This document shows positions 20,834 to 25,490 of a DNA stretch of 25,490 bases, in pieces. The notes under the pieces were generated by a model. It saw only the letters and a list, made by a program, of their open reading frames with translations, was not told the origin of the DNA and did no database searches. Both the position numbers and the translations under genes were made by a program. The stretch lies in IMG/VR virus record IMGVR_UViG_3300021475_000052, positions 1 through 25,490 of that record; one strand, written 5' to 3'. The number at the start of each line of letters is the position of its first letter. The first letter of the stretch is position 1. Source of the stretch: a virus.

Positions 20834-21249
20834 TGCGAATCCTCTCTATTCGGCAGCCGTGGTGCACGCTCATCGCCAGCGGCATCAAAACCGTAGAAAA
20901 CCGGTCGTGGGCTACACACTACCGCGGCCCGGTTTATCTGCACGCCAGCAAGAAAAGCGAGGCCGGCAAACCCGACATCATCGAGTACTGCAAGGCGCGC
21001 GGCGTGGATATCAGCACGATGGAATTCCCGCTCGGCGGGATCATCGGCGTCGCCAACCTGAATGACTGCTTTGGTCCAGCCGAAGCCCGGGTACGCAAAT
21101 CGGAAACATGGCAACAACTCCTGCGCTGGTACGAAGGCGAATTCGGTTTCACTTTCGTCGGCGGCAGAATGATCGATTTCATTCCATCGAAAGGCCAGCT
21201 CGGACTCTACTACCCCGACAAAAAGCTGCTGGAGAAACTCAGGCCATGA
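20833..21249 (+). CDS. ASCH-domain protein
   Basis: Begins MRILSIRQPWCTLIASGIKT with VENRSWATHYRGPVYLHASK, then GGIIGVANLNDC. These are the hallmarks of ASCH (PUA-like) domains that bind RNA or modified nucleosides and are common in phages. At 138 aa it is a single-domain protein. It overlaps the next gene by ATGA. One CGTAGAAA copy lies in its early codons (Thr-Val-Glu-Asn), in an ACCG/CGGT hairpin. Confidence 0.85.
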   Translation: MRILSIRQPWCTLIASGIKTVENRSWATHYRGPVYLHASKKSEAGKPDIIEYCKARGVDISTMEFPLGGIIGVANLNDCFGPAEARVRKSETWQQLLRWYEGEFGFTFVGGRMIDFIPSKGQLGLYYPDKKLLEKLRP

Positions 21250-21995
21250 AGCGCCAACGCGAAAAATGGCCGCGCAGACCGTGGAGCGAGGCCGAATTTC
21301 GCCTGCTCCGTAGTCTCTACCCGGATCGCCCGACACAGGAGATAGCCGACTTCCTGAAAAGGGGCGTCAGCGCCGTTTACCGCATGGCGGGTAAACTCGA
21401 CCTGCACAAGTCGGAATCATTTCAGAACTCGGCGCTGTCCGGACGTCTTATCAAAGGCGGCGACACGTCGCGCGGCGCCGCAACCCGCTACGTCAAAGGT
21501 CAGGCGCCGGCGAACAAGGGCGTGAAGCACCCTCCAGGCTGGGGCCCTGGCCGGATGAAACAAACCCAATTCAAGAAAGGAGAACGCACAGGCATCGCAG
21601 CAAAGAACTGGAAACCGATAGGCACGATTCTCAAGGATCCGGACGGCTATCTGCGGATCAAAATCCGGGAAGCCGTGTCCGGCAAGGAACCCACCGGGTT
21701 CGGCAATACGAAGGTATGGCCGCTTCTGAACAGGGTGGTATGGGAGCAGCACAAGGGGCCGATCCCGCCGAAGCACATGGTCATATTCAAAGACCGTAAC
21801 AGGGACAACTGCGCGATCGACAACCTCGACTGCATTTCAATGAGGGACAATGCGGCTCGCAACAGGATGTGGACCAAATATCCGCGCGAGTTGGCGGAAG
21901 TAATGCAACTGACCGGCGCTTTAAGGCGCAAAATCAAAGGACTGAGCGAAAGGACAAACGACAATGCCGAAGAACAGAATAGACGACCTGCGTAA
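21246..21995 (+). CDS. HNH endonuclease with N-terminal helix-turn-helix
   Basis: The 249-aa protein starts with a Myb/SANT-like HTH at about 11-55 (WSEAEFRLLRSLYPDRPTQE). A linker with KGQAPANKG and FKKGE repeats (82-113) follows, as in homing endonucleases. The HNH core is at about 160-200 (LLNRVVWEQHKGPIP, then DRNRDNCAIDNLDCIS). It likely recognises and cuts DNA and may be a free-standing homing gene. Its last 32 bp overlap the next gene's leader and start. Confidence 0.75.
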   Translation: MKRQREKWPRRPWSEAEFRLLRSLYPDRPTQEIADFLKRGVSAVYRMAGKLDLHKSESFQNSALSGRLIKGGDTSRGAATRYVKGQAPANKGVKHPPGWGPGRMKQTQFKKGERTGIAAKNWKPIGTILKDPDGYLRIKIREAVSGKEPTGFGNTKVWPLLNRVVWEQHKGPIPPKHMVIFKDRNRDNCAIDNLDCISMRDNAARNRMWTKYPRELAEVMQLTGALRRKIKGLSERTNDNAEEQNRRPA

Positions 21996-22272
21996 CCATC
22001 TCTTTGAACAGCTGGAACGCCTGAAAGACGAGAACGACCCCGAGAAACTGGCGGTCGAACTGGCGCGAGCCAAAGCCATCAGCGATGTATCGAAGGTGAT
22101 CATCGAGACGGCAAAAGTCGAGCTCGATCTGGTCAGGACTGTCGGCGACTGCGTTCCCGGCAGTGGCTTCTTCATCCACCCGGACGAGCGGGAGCTGCCG
22201 GAACGGCCGCGGACAGCCATCACTCGCGAAGACGCCTTCAGCCAGCGCCGCGTGCGCCAGATCGCCGGCTGA
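21964..22272 (+). CDS. Hypothetical helical protein, 102 aa
   Basis: Start after AAAGGACAAACGACA inside the HNH gene's end. Residues 1-60 are a long charged helix or coiled coil (LRNHLFEQLERLKDENDPEK); the end is Pro/Arg-rich. It resembles small phage proteins next to HNH genes, but the family is unknown. Confidence 0.6.
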   Translation: MPKNRIDDLRNHLFEQLERLKDENDPEKLAVELARAKAISDVSKVIIETAKVELDLVRTVGDCVPGSGFFIHPDERELPERPRTAITREDAFSQRRVRQIAG

Positions 22273-22315
22273 TCCGGCGAACTTGCTTCAAGGACAAAAC
22301 AAAAGGACAAACTCG

Positions 22316-22597
22316 ATGCGACTAAAACGACTCACGGCACAGGAGCGCCGTGACAGAGCCAAGTCTCCCAAACCACTGCCACCCGTCAGCGCGACGGCGA
22401 CGGTGAACCGCAACGGCGAACTGTCGGCAGTGCCGGTCACAATGTACGACAAGCTTCCCGGCTGGTGGAGCCGGGGAACCCTCGATCAGCGTGATAAGTG
22501 GCTGAAGGAATTCTTCGGCCGCCAGATCGCCTTCCCGAAGGAGACGCTCGAGCCGGGCGTCTCCATTGTGGCCGTGGTGTGCGAGGTAAGGCGATGA
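22316..22597 (+). CDS. Hypothetical protein, 93 aa
   Basis: A doubled leader (AAGGACAAAACAAAAGGACAA) precedes ATG 22316. It is basic at the start and has LPGWWSRGTLDQRDKWLKEF in the middle. Overlaps the next gene by ATGA. Confidence 0.55.
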   Translation: MRLKRLTAQERRDRAKSPKPLPPVSATATVNRNGELSAVPVTMYDKLPGWWSRGTLDQRDKWLKEFFGRQIAFPKETLEPGVSIVAVVCEVRR

Positions 22598-23130
22598 GCG
22601 ACGTGCTTGCCTTGAAAAACACCATCGTTGACCTTCAGACCAGGATGGACAGCATAACTGCGGATCTGGCGGCTTTGAACGGGACGTTTCAGAACGCCAT
22701 CGTTGACCTGCTTTCCTGCCTGAAGGATCGCGAGGGACTAACGCTCAATCCTGACCATGTGGAGATCGTCCACCGGGCCGAGATGCTGTTACAGTCCGAT
22801 CCGCCCGAACTGTGCGTCTCGGGCTTCGCGGCAGTCGGCGGGCATTGCTCAGACCGTGAATGTGTCTGCAATATGCCCGACGGCTTCAAAACGGAAGTGA
22901 ACGACGAGGACATCGACCTTGGCTGTGTCGTCCGCTGGATCGCTGACGGCAAGGCGTTCAGTGGCAACGTAATGGCCATCTTTGGAGACAACGGCGATTA
23001 CGAAATCGAAGTGGAACCGATAGACGATGCCGCGCTTGCAGCCGGAATGGACGTGCCGGACATCATGCTTCGTCGATCGGAGATTGTTGGCGTTCAGCCG
23101 CTCCGCAAGAAAGGGGGAGCCATATGCTAA
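22594..23130 (+). CDS. Hypothetical protein, 178 aa
   Basis: The N-terminal 50 residues are coiled-coil-like (VLALKNTIVDLQTRMDSITA). The middle has a Cys cluster (C..GGHCSDRECVCN at about 71-91), then a beta-rich acidic part. Coupled to both neighbours by overlaps. No family recognised. Confidence 0.55.
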   Translation: MSDVLALKNTIVDLQTRMDSITADLAALNGTFQNAIVDLLSCLKDREGLTLNPDHVEIVHRAEMLLQSDPPELCVSGFAAVGGHCSDRECVCNMPDGFKTEVNDEDIDLGCVVRWIADGKAFSGNVMAIFGDNGDYEIEVEPIDDAALAAGMDVPDIMLRRSEIVGVQPLRKKGGAIC

Positions 23131-23357
23131 CGCGAATACACGTCAACCAACACGTTATCCGCGCCAACAAAAAGCTGGGCCAGAACGAGCCTCCGCTTTG
23201 CGTGAAGCGCGGCAAGACGAACACCAAATGCCATGAGGCGGAAGTACTCGGGCCGGTGCGGGTGATCTACCGCCCGGAAAAGCCGTTGAGCTGCGGCGCG
23301 CGGGTGTGGATTGAAACTACGGCTGAAGTACGAACGGCGATATGGGAGGGCAAATGA
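23124..23357 (+). CDS. Hypothetical basic protein, 77 aa
   Basis: Starts within the end of the previous gene and shows beta-rich coding character (VLGPVRVIYRPEKPLSCGAR). Ends in ATGATG overlap with the next start. No family recognised. Confidence 0.55.
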   Translation: MLTRIHVNQHVIRANKKLGQNEPPLCVKRGKTNTKCHEAEVLGPVRVIYRPEKPLSCGARVWIETTAEVRTAIWEGK

Positions 23358-23560
23358 TGAAGGGCGAGCGTACGTTTACGGCAAAGCTGGTCGAGGGTGA
23401 TGGAGATAAATACCTGGTGCTGATCGAACGTGAAGTGGTGGGCAGGATCAACACATGGCCGGGCAAACCGGATCGCAAGAAATGGCATGAGGAGAGAGTT
23501 ACCATCACGCTGCCTGAACTGGAAATGCTGGCGAAACGCTACTTGGGGGGCGCAAAGTAA
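23354..23560 (+). CDS. Hypothetical protein, 68 aa
   Basis: Start chosen at the ATGATG overlapping the previous stop. A short beta-rich protein (FTAKLVEGDGDKYLVLIERE) with a helical end. The next gene's ATG overlaps its TAA. Confidence 0.5.
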   Translation: MMKGERTFTAKLVEGDGDKYLVLIEREVVGRINTWPGKPDRKKWHEERVTITLPELEMLAKRYLGGAK

Positions 23561-23772
23561 TGGCTCGCAAACCGAAACTCACACCACGGCGCTCGACCAG
23601 AATACTGGTGGCGCTGCGTCGGGCTCAAGCCGCTCAGACCGAGTACTGGGAAGCCCTGGGAGAACTGGAATCCGCTGTTGGTTTCGACTTCAGCATGGAC
23701 AACAGCGACCTGGAAAACTACTCCACGCCAGAAGATTTCATCGAAGCGGCCTGGGCGGTCCGCGACAAATGA
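23560..23772 (+). CDS. Hypothetical protein, 70 aa
   Basis: A basic N-terminus followed by a helical acidic part (QTEYWEALGELESAVGFDF). Coupled to the methylase-like gene by ATGA. Function unknown. Confidence 0.5.
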   Translation: MARKPKLTPRRSTRILVALRRAQAAQTEYWEALGELESAVGFDFSMDNSDLENYSTPEDFIEAAWAVRDK

Positions 23773-24716
23773 AACGGCAGAAGGCAACCGTTCAACCGGC
23801 ACCGCCTGACAAGACCGTAACCCTGCTCGACACTTCGATCCTGCTCAATGCGTTCGTCATGCAGAACGGGCGCATACCGATGCTCGGCGACGAGATCCCG
23901 CCGTGGAAGTACCGCGGCTGGATGCTCTACCAGATCCAGGTCGGCCATTTTCACCCGGACGTCTGCAATCGGTGGGGCTACTACCTGCGAACGCTGCAGG
24001 CCGGCAAACTGCTGGACGAGCCGATCCCGCGGATTGAGTTCGATATGCAACATCCAAAACGCGGCGAGGCGCAAAGTATGCTGCGCAAAGCGCTCGACAT
24101 CATGTTCCAGGATGCCGGATCCTGGTCCGCCTTCCCTGCCCTGATCGACTGGCTGGCATGGGCGGTCGGCCTCAAAGTTGACGAGCCGCGCGTCAGCGAG
24201 AAAACCAATGAGGCGTTATACCGGCACTTCAACTTCGGGCCCATGCTGCTGGCGCCCTACGATTACCTGGGCGCTCTCTACTCGGAGGGCAAGACCAACT
24301 CCTGGAACGTCAACGCCTTTTATCCGACACCGCACAACCTTATCGAAATGATGGTCCGGATGCAGATGTATGACGGCTTCAATCTGCCCGGCGGCCGCGA
24401 TCCGCGTACAGCCACGGTCTGCGATCCGTGCGTGGGCTCGGGCCGGATGCTACTCCACGCTTCCAACTACTCCTTCTGCCTGTACGGGATGGACATCGAC
24501 CGCACCTGCGTCAACATCACCAAAATCAATGGCGTGCTTTATGCGCCATGGCTCACCTTTCCCTTCCCTGCCGAACTGCTTGGCATCGAGGAAACCCCGG
24601 CGATCGCGGAGGGCAACGCCCTGACCGCCGGCATCGAACCACCAAAAGTGGAGACGCCGGTCTTCACGACGGCCGAACCGCGCTTCACGAAACGCGGGCA
24701 AGGCTTGCTCTTTTAA
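23769..24716 (+). CDS. N6-adenine methyltransferase-like protein lacking the catalytic NPP[YF] motif
   Basis: The 315-aa protein has an N-terminal helical part, then AFYPTPHNLIEMMVRM (183-198, the usual entry to N6 methylase domains). SAM-binding motif I is DPCVGSGRMLL (219-229), and the acidic strand-2 end is MDID (241-244). It ends at residue 315 after INGVLYAPW and GNALTAG without any NPPY/NPPF-type motif IV. SAM binding is plausible, but methyl transfer as known in this family is not. It may be a DNA-binding decoy or regulator, or may need a partner. Coupled to the preceding small gene. Confidence 0.7.
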   Translation: MKRQKATVQPAPPDKTVTLLDTSILLNAFVMQNGRIPMLGDEIPPWKYRGWMLYQIQVGHFHPDVCNRWGYYLRTLQAGKLLDEPIPRIEFDMQHPKRGEAQSMLRKALDIMFQDAGSWSAFPALIDWLAWAVGLKVDEPRVSEKTNEALYRHFNFGPMLLAPYDYLGALYSEGKTNSWNVNAFYPTPHNLIEMMVRMQMYDGFNLPGGRDPRTATVCDPCVGSGRMLLHASNYSFCLYGMDIDRTCVNITKINGVLYAPWLTFPFPAELLGIEETPAIAEGNALTAGIEPPKVETPVFTTAEPRFTKRGQGLLF

Positions 24717-24998
24717 ACGCCTGACCAGCGGAAGAGGTCTAAGAGAGGACAGACGATGAATACGCATGTAGTACTGCTTCAGTCGGAGAACAACACGATG
24801 AGTGTCATCGGCGAGAACGGTCAGCCGATGAGCCTCGCAGCGGCCGAAAAGCTCGCAAAAAAATACCGCGAATCCACATTCAATCTGCGAGCGGCTTTCG
24901 CGGCGCCCATCCAGGGATTGTCCGTGGAGAACACGCCGCTGCCGAGGGGTAAGTAAAAGCTTCACTTACGAACACGCCTGACCAGCGGAAAAGAGGTC
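24717..24998 (+). repeat. Direct repeat of a gene leader
   Basis: ACGCCTGACCAGCGGAAGAGGTC at 24717-24739, right after the methylase-like stop, recurs at 24974-24998 after the next gene with two extra A. Each copy is followed by a GGAC-containing ribosome leader. It may be a regulatory leader duplicated together with its gene position. Confidence 0.8.
24756..24956 (+). CDS. Hypothetical protein, 66 aa
   Basis: GAGAGGACAGACG gives the ribosome site. Starts MNTHVVLLQSENNTMSVIGE and continues into a helix (SLAAAEKLAKKYRESTFNL). It is flanked by the two copies of the direct repeat at 24717 and 24974. No family recognised. Confidence 0.55.
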   Translation: MNTHVVLLQSENNTMSVIGENGQPMSLAAAEKLAKKYRESTFNLRAAFAAPIQGLSVENTPLPRGK

Positions 24999-25022
24999 GG
25001 ACAAAAAAAGGACAATGGACAA

Positions 25023-25490
25023 ATGGCAACAACAGCACAGGCACCAAAACTGAACGAACACTTTGAAATGATTGCGCTCGCGGCCATCGCGGAGAGCAAA
25101 ACCAATCCGCGCAAGAGCTACAGCGACAAAGGCATGGCCGAATTGACGGCCAGCATTCTGCAGAAAGGGATACTGGTGCCGATTATTCTCCGGCCCCACC
25201 CGAAACCATCGAAGGCGATTACGCATGAGATTGTCGTCGGAAGCCGCCGCTTCAGGGCCGCGGCAGCAGCCAAAAAATCCCATGTGCCGGCGCTGATCCG
25301 CAACTACAGCGACGAGCAGATGCTCGAGGTTCAGATCATCGAGAACCTGCAACGCGAGGACGTGCACCCGCTCGAAGAGGCCGAGGGCTTCGCGCTGCTG
25401 CTGAAGCAGTCGGGCTATACAGCGGAAGTGATCGCCGAGAAGATCGGCCATGACGTAGGTTACGTTCAGAAGCGGCTGGCCTTCTGCAAA
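25023..25490 (+). CDS. ParB/RepB/Spo0J-family protein (5' part; runs off the window)
   Basis: The first 156 residues are visible from ATG 25023, after AAAAAAAGGACAATGGACAA. They contain the ParB N-terminal fold: TNPRKSYSDKGMAELTASIL, GILVPIILRP, the GSRRFRAAAAA box, IIENLQREDVHPLEEAEGF and then the helix-turn-helix start (TAEVIAEKIGHDVGYVQKRL). ParB proteins bind parS-like sites and partition DNA; phage relatives also act as nucleases or regulators. No ParA is in the window and no parS palindrome was noticed nearby. The C-terminus is outside the window. Confidence 0.9.
   Translation, partial: MATTAQAPKLNEHFEMIALAAIAESKTNPRKSYSDKGMAELTASILQKGILVPIILRPHPKPSKAITHEIVVGSRRFRAAAAAKKSHVPALIRNYSDEQMLEVQIIENLQREDVHPLEEAEGFALLLKQSGYTAEVIAEKIGHDVGYVQKRLAFCK

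Larger units (their letters stand above)
9249..20899 (+). repeat. Dispersed octamer CGTAGAAA, plus strand only
   Basis: Exact copies start at 9249, 9446, 9709, 10080, 10431, 10654, 11128, 11725, 12542, 13178, 13618, 15368, 16174, 17371, 18576, 19220 and 20892. Copies with a different last base start at 9927, 11251, 12148 and 14395. One more exact copy is at 5155. I found no TTCTACG on the plus strand, and no copy after 20.9 kb. Copies lie both between genes and inside them, in more than one reading frame (GTA-GAA as Val-Glu; CGT-AGA as Arg-Arg). Confidence 0.85.
9459..25022 (+). promoter_or_regulatory. Repeated ribosome-binding leader AAAGGACAAAACG
   Basis: The leader AAAGGACAAA(ACG) precedes the starts at 9473, 9995, 10662, 11180, 12726, 13268, 14453, 15690, 17672, 18847, 19263, 21964, 22316 and 25023. 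In several places the AAGGAC unit is duplicated (14430s, 17650s, 19245-19262). The AAGGA core serves as Shine-Dalgarno; the flanking A-rich part is likely an unstructured standby or S1-binding segment. Genes without it are mostly coupled by ATGA overlap. Confidence 0.8.

Noticed and set aside
1-25490. Genome-wide UAG reassignment
   Set aside because: At least seven likely genes end in TAG at sensible positions, and no large conserved gene is broken by several TAGs. At most local read-through is possible.
25023-25490. parS site or replication origin near ParB
   Set aside because: No clear palindromic cluster or iteron set was found within the window near the gene.

Overview
The window is GC-rich and looks like part of a large tailed phage or phage-plasmid, probably from a soil or environmental bacterium. 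The host cannot be named from the sequence. Phage-type evidence includes a terminase-small-subunit-like gene, two tRNA genes with encoded CCA ends, a Pth2-like peptidyl-tRNA hydrolase, a proline-rich repeat protein of a type seen in phages, two HNH proteins, an ASCH protein and a WGR/ATP-dependent DNA ligase. There are dozens of tiny ORFs packed with ATGA-type overlaps. A ParB-family gene runs off the right edge. No capsid, portal, tail or integrase gene is visible.

Layout. (1) 1-5.9 kb is read on the minus strand. From right to left it holds a Cys-rich small protein, the Pth2-like gene, two tRNAs and a terminator, then a promoter, the terminase-like gene and a row of small zinc-binding or unknown proteins. 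It ends with a 405-aa TnpB/Cas12-like protein that appears nuclease-dead, followed by about 200 nt of hairpin-rich noncoding DNA and a terminator. (2) 5.9-7.2 kb holds the plus-strand proline-rich protein and its terminator, and the minus-strand cold-shock protein with a small gene split by an in-frame TGA. (3) 7.2-8.6 kb holds five small plus-strand genes. (4) About 8.75-9.46 kb has no convincing gene but is full of strong hairpins, and is the best candidate for a large structured phage RNA. (5) 9.47-25.5 kb is one long plus-strand array of about 37 genes, most of them small. Recognisable members are two related basic proteins (one WGR-like), an HNH protein, an AAA/MoxR ATPase with DUF3150-like and VWA/metallopeptidase partners, the DNA ligase, the ASCH protein, an HTH-HNH protein, an N6-methylase-like protein lacking its catalytic motif, and ParB.

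Two sequence themes tie the right half together. Many genes are preceded by an A-rich leader of the form AAAGGACAAAACG, sometimes with AAGGAC tandemly repeated. A separate octamer, CGTAGAAA, recurs inside and between genes from 9.2 to 20.9 kb on the plus strand only. By hand count there are 17 exact copies plus 4 with a changed last base; I saw no copy of the reverse complement TTCTACG.

The observations most likely to be new are the truncated, RuvC-dead TnpB/Cas12-like gene with a possible RNA partner, the large structured RNA, the strand-locked octamer, and the unusual tRNA pair (one best read as CUA, one with an extended anticodon stem) close to genes containing in-frame UAG or UGA. All family calls are from reading by eye; no database search was run.
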